Translations under genes and position numbers: made by a program | NCBI GenBank assembly: GCA_964428835.1 | Contig: CAYRZQ010000014.1 | Location: 7,765 to 71,764 of the forward strand | DNA length: 64,000 bases | Source of the DNA: JAIXWP01 sp964428835 | GTDB taxonomy: Bacteria; Bacteroidota; Bacteroidia; Flavobacteriales_D; Sanyastnellaceae | Reading direction: 5' to 3' | Shown: positions 35,400-45,089 of the stretch, piece after piece | Layout of the letters: every line of letters starts with the position of its first letter | Numbering within the stretch: position 1 is the stretch's first letter | Notes under the pieces: model-generated | Told to the model about the DNA's origin: nothing | The model's input: only the letters and a program-made list of their open reading frames with translations | Database searches by the model: none

Positions 35400-36563
35400 A
35401 TGAAAGTACTCTTACTCACCGATGGAATTACTCCTTTTGTAATTGGTGGAATGCAGAAGCATTCTAATGGAATTGCAAAGGAATTGCTGAAGGCAGGCGT
35501 CGAGTTAACGCTGGTGCATTGTGTTTATGAAGGGCAACGTCTCCCAAGCAATGATGAGGTAAAAGAGTCACTTGGAGCTAAAATTGATGATAAACTTAAT
35601 GTATTGTCTTTTAGGTTTCCAAAGGGCGGTGGAATGCCTGGTCACTATCTTAAGTCGAGCTATAGTTTTTCACACGATATTTATCAAGCTGTGGAGCCTA
35701 CCTTAAATAGCTTTGATTTTATCTACGCCAAAGGATTCACTCCTTGGTATTTCATTCATCAAAAAACGAAGGGGCGAAAAATGCCTCCTATTGGAGTCAA
35801 GTTTCACGGATATGAAATGTTTCAGCATGGTGGAACAATCTCTATGAGATTAAAAAAATGGCTGTTAAAAGGCCCTACGAAATGGATATCACAAAATGCC
35901 GACTATGTATTTTCTTATGGAAGTAAGGTTACAGATTTAATTTTGGAAGTTGGTGTTCCTATGAAGAACATTGTCGAAATTCCATCGGGAATTTCTGAAG
36001 AGTGGTTTACAGAAAAAAGAAAAGAAACAATTTCAGGACATCGATTTATCTTCATCGGAAGATATGAGAGAAGAAAGGGCATTGAAGAATTGATGGAGGT
36101 TCTAAAACAAATACCTCCCAAAGACGGTGTAACTTTTGAATTTATTGGGCCTATTCCTCATAGCAAGCGTCTCCTGCGCTCAGATATTGTTTATCATGGA
36201 GAGGTAAAAGACATGAACGAATTAATGAAAATTTTGGATGACTGCAATATTCTCATCTGTCCTTCTCACTCAGAGGGAATGCCCAATGTTATTCTAGAGG
36301 CGATGGCTAGGGGTTTATTCATTTTAGCAACTGATGTTGGAGCTACAAATGTGCTGGTGAAGGACGGTGAAAATGGAAAACTAATTCAGCCCGGAAATAA
36401 ACACGAACTTCTTTCCGCAATCAATTCAATTAAGGAAAAAAGCCCCGCGGAGCTTGCAGCGAAAGGTATGATTGGAAGAAACTATGCTAGAGAGAAATTC
36501 TCGTGGAGCACAATCGCAGCGCAGCTTGTGGAAGAAGTAGCTAAAAGACTCAGAAATCACTAA
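35400..36563 (+). CDS. Family 4 glycosyltransferase
   Basis: 387 aa, GT-B fold. N-terminal lobe LLLTDGITPFVIGGMQKHSNGIAKEL, C-terminal donor lobe HRFIFIGRYERRKGIEELMEVL, and the family-4 EX7E region CPSHSEGMPNVILEAMARGLF. Retaining transferase, probably cytoplasmic face. It follows the unknown 431-aa gene by 3 bp and belongs to the same operon. Donor and acceptor unknown. Confidence 0.93.
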   Translation: MKVLLLTDGITPFVIGGMQKHSNGIAKELLKAGVELTLVHCVYEGQRLPSNDEVKESLGAKIDDKLNVLSFRFPKGGGMPGHYLKSSYSFSHDIYQAVEPTLNSFDFIYAKGFTPWYFIHQKTKGRKMPPIGVKFHGYEMFQHGGTISMRLKKWLLKGPTKWISQNADYVFSYGSKVTDLILEVGVPMKNIVEIPSGISEEWFTEKRKETISGHRFIFIGRYERRKGIEELMEVLKQIPPKDGVTFEFIGPIPHSKRLLRSDIVYHGEVKDMNELMKILDDCNILICPSHSEGMPNVILEAMARGLFILATDVGATNVLVKDGENGKLIQPGNKHELLSAINSIKEKSPAELAAKGMIGRNYAREKFSWSTIAAQLVEEVAKRLRNH

Positions 36564-36583
36564 ATTCGCGCCTCGGTTGTGAG

Positions 36584-37807
36584 ATGAGTCAGAAGAAAAT
36601 TTACTTCCCAGGTTTGAATGGGCTGCGTTTTATCGCGGCCTGTGTTGTCATCTTCACTCACATTGAATTAATCAAACGGTTTTTAGGTTTCGGGAGTCAC
36701 TGGCTCGATATGGATTTAATCAGTTTTGATACTCCGTTTGAAGCAGTTGTTAGAAGAGAAATCAGTATCCTGACCCCCTTCATTTCAAACGCTGGTCCTC
36801 TCGGAGTAATCATGTTCTTTGTTCTTTCGGGTTTTTTGATCACGTATTTGCTATTTGCAGAGCGAGAGCTGGCTGGGAAGATTAATATAAAGCAATTTTA
36901 TATTAGAAGAATACTCCGTATTTGGCCCTTATACTTCGTGCTAATCATTCTAGGATTTTTCGTTTTCCCTCATTTCGATGTGTTTCGGATACCAGCCCAG
37001 GAGACCAATTTCCAAGCGAATTTTTGGCAAAATTTTATTCTCTTCCTTCTTTTCTTGCCAAACCTGGCGTTTAGTATTTATCGAACCGCCGTGCCCAATG
37101 TTGGACAATTATGGTCGATTGGCGTAGAAGAACAGTTTTATCTTATCTGGCCATGGTTTATCACCAAGTCAAAAAACTTTGTTAGGACAATTATTGGCTT
37201 CATAGCGGTCATCTTGATAGTTAAAGCCACGGTATTATTTCTTTCCAAGATATCAGACGCACAAGTTTTTATTGTGATGAAAAAGTTTTTGGCAATGTCC
37301 AAGTTGGAAACAATGGCTATTGGTGCGTTAGCGGCTTATTACCTCTATTTCAAAAAAGAGAGTATTTTAAAAATTATTTACCATCCAATCGTCTTAATCC
37401 TGAGTATTGCCATCCTTCCACTGGGAGTTGTTTTCATACCAATGAAATTACAGGATGGTGTCCATGTCCTTTACTCTATTTGCTTTGCGATTATCATATT
37501 AAATGTGGGTAGTAATAGCAAATCACTACTTAAATTGGAGTACCCAATACTAGATTTTTTGGGAAGGATTTCATTCGGGATATATATGTATCACATGGCT
37601 GTCGCTACGTTTATCATTCACATAGCCAGAGATGTTTGGAAGTTTGGACGTGACTTGAGTCCGATAGAGTCAATAATCATTTATTCGTTAGTCCTTGGAA
37701 TCACTATATTAGTAGCCACTTTAAGTTATTATATCATTGAGAAACCTTTTATCAATAGAAAAAAAGCTGTTTCTAATATCATCAGTGGAGAGAATGCAAA
37801 GCAGTAA
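36584..37807 (+). CDS. Acyltransferase 3 family membrane protein (sugar O-acetylase-like)
   Basis: 407 aa with about ten hydrophobic helices. Acyltransferase_3 signature near the N-terminus (GLNGLRFIAACVVIFTHI, with His21 expected to be catalytic) and the loop RRILRIWPLYFVLI, then PNVGQLWSIGVEEQFYLIWPW. It lacks the C-terminal SGNH domain of OafA-like fusions. It probably O-acetylates a glycan or lipid-linked intermediate at the inner membrane. TAAATTCG at 36561-36568 may be a weak internal promoter. Confidence 0.92.
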   Translation: MSQKKIYFPGLNGLRFIAACVVIFTHIELIKRFLGFGSHWLDMDLISFDTPFEAVVRREISILTPFISNAGPLGVIMFFVLSGFLITYLLFAERELAGKINIKQFYIRRILRIWPLYFVLIILGFFVFPHFDVFRIPAQETNFQANFWQNFILFLLFLPNLAFSIYRTAVPNVGQLWSIGVEEQFYLIWPWFITKSKNFVRTIIGFIAVILIVKATVLFLSKISDAQVFIVMKKFLAMSKLETMAIGALAAYYLYFKKESILKIIYHPIVLILSIAILPLGVVFIPMKLQDGVHVLYSICFAIIILNVGSNSKSLLKLEYPILDFLGRISFGIYMYHMAVATFIIHIARDVWKFGRDLSPIESIIIYSLVLGITILVATLSYYIIEKPFINRKKAVSNIISGENAKQ

Positions 37808-37809
37808 CT

Positions 37810-39114
37810 ATGTTTAGATTCTTCGTAATAGTTATGATATTCATGAGCATTTTCATAAGCTCATACAGATTCTTTACGAGTCCTTTCGAGGCGTATTTTA
37901 GTTACTTGGTTTTTTTAATGTTCTTCCCAATTTTCTTCGTGAAATTTGGAATTCCTAGATCACCGGTTTTACTTTTTATTCCAATACTAATTTCTGGAAT
38001 CACCTACGTAGCCATGGGCTACAACACGTCGGGTCAGTTTTTTAAAATCTTCATAGGCTTTTTTACCTCCGTTCTTTTTTACCATTATGTCGTAGAGTTA
38101 TTTCAATTCAACCTAAAAGCGCTATATAAATATTATATGATTGCTGCAACAATCATCTCCGTTATCGGGCTAATGCAGCTGGCTTCTTTTTGGGTTGGTT
38201 TTAAACCAGGCTACGACCTTAGATGGATTGGATTCAATAAGTGGGCCCTTGTACAAGGAGGATTAGGGATACGAGTGAATTCTATATTCAGTGAACCAGC
38301 TTACTTTGCCGCAAGTATCGGCCCTGCATTTTTTACAGCGATTTACAATTGGTCCAGTGGCAAGACAATTTTCATTGATCGAAAATGGAGTGCTGTAATT
38401 ATCCTGGCATACGTATCCACGTTCTCCAGCGTCGGAATTATCGGGATTTTCATCACCATCACACTCTTGCTCCTCAATTTTGGATTTATCAAATATGCCA
38501 TAGTTTTCATCCCTCTCTCTATTGTATTCTTCAACTATTCCTATGAAAGCGTTCCCGAGTTTCGCGAACGATACGATGGAACAGTAGAAATCTTTCAAAC
38601 AGGAGAATATAGAAGTTACGACATCCACGGTAGTAGCTTCGTTTTGTACAATAATTATCACGTCGCGCTGGAAAACTTTAAAAGAAATCCCCTCTTTGGA
38701 ACCGGCTTAGGATCACACCCTGTTGCTTTCGATAAGTACTCTTTGACTAATTTGGAAGGTGCAGTAGATATTGAGTTCAATAAGCAAGACGCCAACTCCA
38801 TGTTTTTAAGACTTATGTCTGAAACGGGTTTGTATGGATTATTCATTATGCTCTATCTATTAATTAAATGCTGGGTTCCAAAGCAGAGAACATCTGACAA
38901 TGAGTTATGGGTAATGTCGAATTCTGTTGCTATCATCATCGTACTTTCTCTACTGCGACAAGGTCACTATTTCATTAATGGATTCCCATTCTATCTCTGG
39001 CTATTCTATTACATCGCTAAAGAAAATTGGGCACTGAGGGCTGTAGAACAGGAGAAACAAGAGCAAGAGCGGCATCAAAATCTAATCAAAGTAATCAATA
39101 GCTCTTCCGCATGA
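37810..39114 (+). CDS. O-antigen ligase/polymerase-like membrane protein
   Basis: 434 aa with about ten to twelve transmembrane helices and one long periplasmic loop (~245-320) containing NPLFGTGLGSHPVAF and NSMFLRLMSETGLYGLFIML, the pattern of the Wzy_C/O-antigen ligase superfamily. It either polymerises repeat units or ligates glycan to lipid A core or protein; the sequence does not decide between these. It starts 2 bp after the acyltransferase and overlaps the next gene by 4 bp. Confidence 0.85.
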   Translation: MFRFFVIVMIFMSIFISSYRFFTSPFEAYFSYLVFLMFFPIFFVKFGIPRSPVLLFIPILISGITYVAMGYNTSGQFFKIFIGFFTSVLFYHYVVELFQFNLKALYKYYMIAATIISVIGLMQLASFWVGFKPGYDLRWIGFNKWALVQGGLGIRVNSIFSEPAYFAASIGPAFFTAIYNWSSGKTIFIDRKWSAVIILAYVSTFSSVGIIGIFITITLLLLNFGFIKYAIVFIPLSIVFFNYSYESVPEFRERYDGTVEIFQTGEYRSYDIHGSSFVLYNNYHVALENFKRNPLFGTGLGSHPVAFDKYSLTNLEGAVDIEFNKQDANSMFLRLMSETGLYGLFIMLYLLIKCWVPKQRTSDNELWVMSNSVAIIIVLSLLRQGHYFINGFPFYLWLFYYIAKENWALRAVEQEKQEQERHQNLIKVINSSSA

Positions 39115-40151
39115 GAAGTATCCTCGTCTTATATCGAGAACTTGCGGGCTACTTCGTAAATGCCGTTAATCATCTGTGCGAAGAGCATGATTTTTCAATT
39201 ACCATAGTAGCATATCCAGTAGTTGCTGACGCGCCTTTCAAATTTGATTTACATTCTAATATTACGCTTCTACGCCGCGAAGAATACAGAGGAGATAAAT
39301 TATTCAGACTCGCATCAGAGAGAAACTATGATTTAATCTATTGCGGCGGCTGGTTCGACAAAGAATACCTTCAGTTAGTAAAGAAAAATCAAAATATAAA
39401 ATCCGTAATAGCATTTGATAAGCAATGGCTCGGAAGTTTGCGTGATTACCTTGGAGTGATTTTTTTGAGATTAAAAGTAACCAGTCTGTTTGATTACGCC
39501 TTTGTTCCTGGAATTGAACAAGAACAATTTGCGTTGTACGCCGGATTCAAGGGAAGGCAGATTTATAAGGGTTTATATATCTGTGAAACCAAAAGGTTTA
39601 AAAAGGTTCATAGTGCTCGAATGACACAACCTCCAAAAAATCACCTGATTTACGCGGGCCGATATGCAAAGGAGAAACAAATTGAAGTGCTTTGGAACTG
39701 TTTCATTGAGATTGCAGGTGATTTTCCAGAATGGGAATTGCATTGCATCGGAACAGGGCCTTTATCGGATGTTGCCATACAGCATCCTCAAATTGTTCAT
39801 CACGGTTTTTTGCAGCCTGCAGAACTTTCTCAAGTCATGATAGATGGTGCGATTTTTATATTGCCCAGCCTTTATGAACCTTGGGGTGTTGTGGTAAATG
39901 AGTTTGCAATCGCAGGCTATCCTCTTATTTTATCTGATAAAGTTGGTGCTCGAACAGCACTCCTTACTAAAGAAAATGGTTGGCTATTCTCTGCTGGTAG
40001 TAAAGAACAACTTACGGATGTGCTTCGACAGGCGATGGCCACTCCCAAAGAAAAACTCCTTTCAATGGGTAGCATCTCCAACATGTTGTCGGAAAAATTG
40101 GATGAGAAACAATATGCTCAAACGCTTCTTAAAATGATAGAGAGTAACTAA
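39111..40151 (+). CDS. Family 4 glycosyltransferase
   Basis: 346 aa, GT-B. C-terminal donor lobe HLIYAGRYAKEKQIEVLWNCF, IGTGPLSDV, and the EX7E-type region LPSLYEPWGVVVNEFAIAGYPLI. The N-terminal lobe starts SILVLYRELAGYFVNAVNHL. Its start overlaps the end of the Wzy-like gene (ATGA). Specificity unknown. Confidence 0.9.
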   Translation: MRSILVLYRELAGYFVNAVNHLCEEHDFSITIVAYPVVADAPFKFDLHSNITLLRREEYRGDKLFRLASERNYDLIYCGGWFDKEYLQLVKKNQNIKSVIAFDKQWLGSLRDYLGVIFLRLKVTSLFDYAFVPGIEQEQFALYAGFKGRQIYKGLYICETKRFKKVHSARMTQPPKNHLIYAGRYAKEKQIEVLWNCFIEIAGDFPEWELHCIGTGPLSDVAIQHPQIVHHGFLQPAELSQVMIDGAIFILPSLYEPWGVVVNEFAIAGYPLILSDKVGARTALLTKENGWLFSAGSKEQLTDVLRQAMATPKEKLLSMGSISNMLSEKLDEKQYAQTLLKMIESN

Positions 40152-40156
40152 ATTAG
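40149..40156 (+). promoter_or_regulatory. -7 box upstream of asnB
   Basis: TAAATTAG followed by CGC, overlapping the stop codon of the preceding gene and 21 bp before the asnB start. Confidence 0.4.
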
Positions 40157-40177
40157 CGCTTTCCTTAATTATGACTT

Positions 40178-42040
40178 ATGTGCGGAATAAGCGGTTTTAT
40201 CAGTAATTTCACAAAAGAGCAAGCAAGTGGGATTATAAAGAAAATGACTGATGCGATCGCACACCGAGGTCCAGACGCAGAAGGTTTTTTTCACAACGAT
40301 AGAATCACACTCGGACATCGCAGGCTGAGCATCATCGATACCAGCGCTGCAGGGAATCAACCTTTTATTGATAGTCAACACAACATCGCCCTCATTTTCA
40401 ATGGCGAGATTTACAATTACAAAGAACTAAAAGAAGAACTCGCAGCGGGATTCAATTTTACAACCGCAACCGATACTGAAGTTATTATCGCGGCTTATCT
40501 AAAATGGGGTATAGAGTGTATTCATCAATTTATTGGAATGTTTGCATTCGCTCTCTATGATCAGAATTTGGGTAAATTGTTCATCGTCCGCGATCGAATT
40601 GGTATCAAACCGGTGTACTATTACAAAGGCGACGATACGTTCTTTTTTGCTTCTGAATTGCGTGCTGTGCTGGCCAGCGGACATGTGCCCAGAAAACTTA
40701 ATCGCACTGCAGTAATAGATTATCTCCGGTATCAAACTGTTCATGCACCAGATACTATAGTTTCAGAAATAAAAATGTTGATGCCCGGACATTATCTTGT
40801 TTGGGATGGTCAAGAAATGCGACAACATCAATACTGGGATGCATCCAAATTTATAGTTTCGAATCAAGATAGAACAAAGTCTGATGTTAAGCCTGAAGTG
40901 TTGAATTTACTACAAAGTGCAGTTGAGCTCAGAATGCGAGCTGATGTGCCTTTTGGAGCATTCTTGAGCGGAGGAATCGACTCGAGTATAATTGTAGGGC
41001 TGATGGCTCGAGCATCGAATCACCCCGTTCAAACATTCTCAATTACATTCAAAGAGCAAGAGTTTGATGAGAGCCCATACTCAAAGTTGATTGCCAAAAG
41101 ATTTAATACAGACCATTGCGAAATTCAGCTCTCAGCATCTGATTTTTTGAAAACAATTCCAGACGCCGTGGCTGCAATGGATCATCCAAGTGGAGATGGC
41201 CCAAATACTTATGTGGTTAGCGAAGTTACACGAAGAGAAGGGGTGAAAATGGCTTTGTCTGGACTCGGTGGTGATGAGCTGTTTGCTGGGTATGATGTGT
41301 TTAAAAGAATTTATTCTCTTGAACAAAAAAAATGGATTGCGTCAACACCCAAAGTCTTGCGTGTTCTAGCCGCATCGACTTTGCAGAAGTTTAAGCCTGG
41401 AATCGCAGCAGAAAAGATAGCCGCGTTACTAAAAGATTCGCAACCCAATACATCTTTGGCATACGCTCTATCTAGACAACTTTGGCTGGATGGCGCATTG
41501 ACTGATGTTAAAGGTATTTCATCTAGCCCAAATAGAGTTAAGGAAATATTTGATACGCTTCCTGATGATAGCACGCATATTCTATCCAAGGTTAGCCTCG
41601 CAGAGATGAACACGTACATGCAAAATGTGCTATTGCGGGATACCGATCAGATGAGTATGAAACATGCCCTTGAAGTGCGAGTTCCATTTTTGGATCACCG
41701 TTTAGTTGAATATGTGCTGGGTTTAAAAGATGATATAAAGTTCCCTCATTCACCGAAACAACTGCTTGTAGAAAGTGTAGGTGATTTGATTCCGCAAGAA
41801 ATAGTAAACCGTCCTAAAATGGGTTTTACTTTTCCTTGGAAATACTGGATGCAAAATGAGCTCAAGGATTTTTGTGTTCAAGGCTTAGACGCTCTTAAAG
41901 GTTTGCAAGTCTTAAATGAGTTTGACGTAGACGCAAAATGGAGTGATTTTCTATCTGGTAATAATACTACAACCTGGAGTCGACTTTGGCCATTAGTTGT
42001 TCTAGGTCATTGGATCCGCCAAAATGAGATTCATGAGTAG
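40178..42040 (+). CDS. asnB: Asparagine synthase (glutamine-hydrolysing) family amidotransferase
   Basis: 620 aa. N-terminal class II glutaminase with catalytic Cys2 directly after Met (MCGISGF), which fixes the start, and AHRGPDAEGFF, HRRLSIID and FNGEIYNY. The C-terminal ATP-pyrophosphatase domain has the PP-loop FLSGGIDSSIIVG, and MALSGLGGDELFAGYD. In glycan clusters such enzymes often amidate a uronic acid or carboxyl group on a sugar instead of making free asparagine; that would fit here but is inference. Its end overlaps the following glycosyltransferase. Confidence 0.93.
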   Translation: MCGISGFISNFTKEQASGIIKKMTDAIAHRGPDAEGFFHNDRITLGHRRLSIIDTSAAGNQPFIDSQHNIALIFNGEIYNYKELKEELAAGFNFTTATDTEVIIAAYLKWGIECIHQFIGMFAFALYDQNLGKLFIVRDRIGIKPVYYYKGDDTFFFASELRAVLASGHVPRKLNRTAVIDYLRYQTVHAPDTIVSEIKMLMPGHYLVWDGQEMRQHQYWDASKFIVSNQDRTKSDVKPEVLNLLQSAVELRMRADVPFGAFLSGGIDSSIIVGLMARASNHPVQTFSITFKEQEFDESPYSKLIAKRFNTDHCEIQLSASDFLKTIPDAVAAMDHPSGDGPNTYVVSEVTRREGVKMALSGLGGDELFAGYDVFKRIYSLEQKKWIASTPKVLRVLAASTLQKFKPGIAAEKIAALLKDSQPNTSLAYALSRQLWLDGALTDVKGISSSPNRVKEIFDTLPDDSTHILSKVSLAEMNTYMQNVLLRDTDQMSMKHALEVRVPFLDHRLVEYVLGLKDDIKFPHSPKQLLVESVGDLIPQEIVNRPKMGFTFPWKYWMQNELKDFCVQGLDALKGLQVLNEFDVDAKWSDFLSGNNTTTWSRLWPLVVLGHWIRQNEIHE

Positions 42041-43154
42041 GAAAAGAGTTATAGTATTCAGTGATTGGTTCATTCCAGGATATAAAGCTGGTGGTCCAAT
42101 CAAATCTTTGAAGAATCTCATTTCTTCTGTGAATTGTGAATTTCATGTCTTCACTAGAATCACTGACTACCACTCAGTCGTTCCCTACGAAGGAATAGAG
42201 GAGGGAGCAGATACTAAGATTGCGGATAACTGTACGGTAAAATATTTTAGAGAAAACCGAATGAACGTTCGCTCGGTTTTGAAAATTCTTAGAAAGAGAG
42301 ATTTTGATAGAATTTATCTCAATTCACTTTTCTCGATTCGGTTTACTATTCTGCCATTAGTAGTTTCTTTCTTTTGTGGCCTTAATGATAGAGTTATTGT
42401 AGCACCACGAGGCATGCTCAAGGCTGGAGCGCTAACAATTAAGGCAGGAAAGAAAGCATTTTTCCTAAAATATCTTCGGTTTTTGTATAAGAATGTGACG
42501 TGGCACGCAACGAATGAGCAGGAGGCAAATGAAATTGTACAAAAATTTCCAAAGGCAAAAATTATCATCGCTCCGGTGATTCCATCTGCGGATAAACCTC
42601 TTGATAGGTCCGCACCCAAGAGGTCTGGAGTGTTAAAAGCGGTGACATTTTCGCGGGTTAGCGCTGAGAAAGGAATTATTGAAGCAATTCGAACAATCAA
42701 TTCTATCAGCGATGAAAGGAATGTATCCTTGGATATCTATGGTGCAATACCGGACGATGAGTACGCTAAGGCTTGTCTGACGGAGTCAAAAAAGAGTAAT
42801 AGAGTGAGCTTGAAAGGGGAGGTGCCGCCTTCCAGAATAAGAGAATTATACTCGAATTATGAAGTCTTTTTTCTGCCAACTTGGGGAGAAAATTATGGTC
42901 ATGCAATTAGTGAAGCACTGCTGAGTGGAAAACCAGTCATCATTTCAAATAGGACCCCTTGGAGAGGCTTAGAAGAAAATATGGCTGGATTCGATCTGGA
43001 TTTGGATGCACATAAATTTGCCACGGCACTTAACTTTATGTGTGATATGGACGAAACTCAATACCAACAATGGAGTGAGGGCGCGTTGACATACGCCGAA
43101 AACATATTGAGAAACCCAGAGATTATAAAGGCAAATGAAAGATTATTCGAATAA
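42024..43154 (+). CDS. Family 4 glycosyltransferase
   Basis: 376 aa. N-terminal lobe VIVFSDWFIPGYKAGGPIKSLKNLI (a glycine-rich acceptor loop common in capsule transferases). The C-terminal lobe has AVTFSRVSAEKGIIEAI and the EX7E region LPTWGENYGHAISEALLSGKPVI. ATG 42024 overlaps asnB by 17 bp; ATG 42033 (MSRKR) is an equally plausible start. Last gene of the glycan cluster. Confidence 0.92.
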   Translation: MRFMSRKRVIVFSDWFIPGYKAGGPIKSLKNLISSVNCEFHVFTRITDYHSVVPYEGIEEGADTKIADNCTVKYFRENRMNVRSVLKILRKRDFDRIYLNSLFSIRFTILPLVVSFFCGLNDRVIVAPRGMLKAGALTIKAGKKAFFLKYLRFLYKNVTWHATNEQEANEIVQKFPKAKIIIAPVIPSADKPLDRSAPKRSGVLKAVTFSRVSAEKGIIEAIRTINSISDERNVSLDIYGAIPDDEYAKACLTESKKSNRVSLKGEVPPSRIRELYSNYEVFFLPTWGENYGHAISEALLSGKPVIISNRTPWRGLEENMAGFDLDLDAHKFATALNFMCDMDETQYQQWSEGALTYAENILRNPEIIKANERLFE

Positions 43155-43200
43155 ATTCGAATGATTTATTCAAGTAGAACATTTTCACATTGTATTAATA

Positions 43201-43228
43201 TTGTTTCCTATTTTCTATCGTAATTTAG
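43201..43228 (+). promoter_or_regulatory. Promoter of rimK
   Basis: TTG (43201-43203), a 17-bp spacer and TAATTTAG (43221-43228), 16 bp before the start codon. Confidence 0.5.
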
Positions 43229-43244
43229 ACACGAATTCGACTTT

Positions 43245-44117
43245 ATGAATATCGCAATACTTTCCAGAGATACCAAGCTTTATAGTACTAAGCGTTTGGT
43301 AGAAGCAGGTGAGGCCAGAGGGCACAATGTGCGCGTATTGGATCATCTCAAATGTAACCTCGTTATCGAGAAGAAAAATCCTAAAATAATCTACAATGGT
43401 GAGGAGATCCGAGATGTTCAGGCAGTAATTCCTAGAATCGGAGCCTCAGTTACATTTTATGGTACTGCGGTAGTTCGTCAATTCGAGATGATGGGAGTTT
43501 TCACTGCCGTAGAATCACAGGCGCTCGTAAGAAGCAGAGATAAGCTGCGAAGCCTTCAAATTCTATCGAGAGCAGGTCTTGGACTTCCAAAAACTGTCTT
43601 TACAAATTATTCAAGAGATGTCGAAAGAATACTCAAAGAGGCAGGTGGCGCTCCAGTGGTAATAAAGCTGCTTGAGGGAACACAAGGTCTTGGTGTAGTA
43701 TTAGCAGAAAATAAAAAGGCTGCTGTGTCTGTTGTTGAGGCTTTCAATGGCCTTAAGGCACGCGTTATTGTTCAGGAATTTATAAAAGAGGCAAAGGGCG
43801 CAGATATTCGCGCTTTTGTAGTAGATGGGCACGTTGTTGGTGCCATGAAAAGACAAGCGAAAGAAGGAGAGTTTAGATCAAATCTCCATAGAGGTGGAAC
43901 TGCAGAAGTGATAGAACTTTCACGTGAGGAGGAATTGGCAGCAATCAAAGCAGCGAATGCACTCAAGCTCGGTATAGCAGGTGTAGATATCTTACAAAGT
44001 GACCGCGGACCCCTTATTATTGAAGTAAATTCTTCACCAGGCCTGGAGGGTATCGAAGCGGCTACTGGAAAAGATATTGCTGGTCAAATTATCAAGTACG
44101 TTGAGAAACACGTTTAA
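43245..44117 (+). CDS. rimK: RimK-type alpha-L-glutamate ligase (ATP-grasp)
   Basis: 290 aa. ATP-grasp enzyme that adds glutamate residues to a protein C-terminus (ribosomal protein S6 in E. coli) or makes related peptides. RimK N-terminal domain (AILSRDTKLYSTKRLVEAGEARGH, AVIPRIGASVTFYGTAVVRQFE), ATP-grasp loop PVVIKLLEGTQGLGVVLAE, IVQEFIKEAKGADIRAFVV and metal ligands in IIEVNSSPGLEGIE. No C-terminal protease domain. It converges on the retropepsin-like gene, with the two stops overlapping by 4 bp. Confidence 0.94.
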   Translation: MNIAILSRDTKLYSTKRLVEAGEARGHNVRVLDHLKCNLVIEKKNPKIIYNGEEIRDVQAVIPRIGASVTFYGTAVVRQFEMMGVFTAVESQALVRSRDKLRSLQILSRAGLGLPKTVFTNYSRDVERILKEAGGAPVVIKLLEGTQGLGVVLAENKKAAVSVVEAFNGLKARVIVQEFIKEAKGADIRAFVVDGHVVGAMKRQAKEGEFRSNLHRGGTAEVIELSREEELAAIKAANALKLGIAGVDILQSDRGPLIIEVNSSPGLEGIEAATGKDIAGQIIKYVEKHV

Positions 44118-44551
44118 TGTTTGCTTAACAAGAAAATTTGATTGACATCTACAAGAAATTTTTTAAGGAGCGTTTTTCTTCCAATCAACACTTGATATTT
44201 CATTCCCGAACGATCGGTGAGAGTTACTTCACTTCGAATGTCTCGTCCACCTATTCGAAGCTTCGTGCGAATGCAATATCGCGACTCACTCTGTCCGAAG
44301 GAACTCTTCACTTCTTTAATAGAAAATTTTTTGAAGTGAAAAATTTTTGGTCCTGCTCCATCAAGATCAAAAATAGTCTCCAGTACTTCACTGCCGTCGC
44401 TTTTGCGAACTACTTTGCACGATTCACAGTGCAAAGCAGTTCGAAAAGCGCCAGTATCAATTTTGGATACAACATCGCTCACACCTAGATCAGGAAGGTC
44501 AATTCTTTCCCTTCTCCCAATAATCTGAAGTGGTGAGTGTGATTTTGTCAT
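44114..44551 (-). CDS. RimK-associated retropepsin-like aspartic protease (PF05618-type)
   Basis: 145 aa. The family starts IIGRRERIDLPDLG and carries an aspartic-protease motif, Asp32 in SKIDTGAFRTALHC; GRDIRSEVTLTDRSGMKYQVLIGRKTL completes the retropepsin-like barrel. These proteins were first annotated as ATP-dependent zinc proteases, but the DTG-type motif suggests a dimeric aspartic protease. Members commonly neighbour rimK and may process or reverse its modification. Its start overlaps the yqeY stop as TAATG. Confidence 0.87.
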   Translation of the reverse strand: MTKSHSPLQIIGRRERIDLPDLGVSDVVSKIDTGAFRTALHCESCKVVRKSDGSEVLETIFDLDGAGPKIFHFKKFSIKEVKSSFGQSESRYCIRTKLRIGGRDIRSEVTLTDRSGMKYQVLIGRKTLLKKFLVDVNQIFLLSKH

Positions 44552-45006
44552 TATCCGTTCGAAAGAATTTTCTTTACAATCTCTGAAATCATCTTCCCGT
44601 CAGCTTTTCCCGCGAGAGCCTTAGTCGTGGCGCCCATTGCTTTACCCATGTCTGCTGGTCCTGCAGCACCGATTTGAGAAAGGATTTCTTTCACTGCCGA
44701 TTCTAACTTTTCTCCAGTAAGTTGCTCTGGAAGATAGGCCGCAATTACATCGGCTTGCTTTTGTTCTTCTTCCGCGAGGTCAGGGCGATTTTGAGATTTA
44801 TAAATTTCGATACTCTCCATGCGTTGTTTATAAAGCTTGTTGAGAATAGCCATTCCTTTGGCGTCGTCAATGCTTCCATCGCCACCTTCTTTCGTCATCT
44901 CGAGCAGAAGCTTGCTCTTGATGTCACGCAATGCCATCAATTTATCCTTTTCTCCACCCTTCATGGCTGCTTTGATGTCTTCGTTTATTCTGTCTGCTAA
45001 GTTCAT
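44551..45006 (-). CDS. yqeY: GatB/YqeY-domain protein
   Basis: 151 aa, helical. The YqeY pattern MNLADRINEDIKAAMKGGEKDKLMALRDIKSKL, IEIYKSQNRPDLAEEEQKQADVIAAYLPEQL and GPADMGKAMGATTKALAGKADGKMISEIVKKIL covers the full length. The domain is related to the GatB tail that binds tRNA in amidotransferases; the free-standing protein's role is unproven. It is co-transcribed with the retropepsin-like gene. Confidence 0.93.
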   Translation of the reverse strand: MNLADRINEDIKAAMKGGEKDKLMALRDIKSKLLLEMTKEGGDGSIDDAKGMAILNKLYKQRMESIEIYKSQNRPDLAEEEQKQADVIAAYLPEQLTGEKLESAVKEILSQIGAAGPADMGKAMGATTKALAGKADGKMISEIVKKILSNG

Positions 45007-45089
45007 TGTTGTTTTTTTTGTAAAAATAGTAAATCCTCTTAATTCCCTGAATCGATTGATTTTAAGTCAATAAAAATGTAAAGTCTGTT

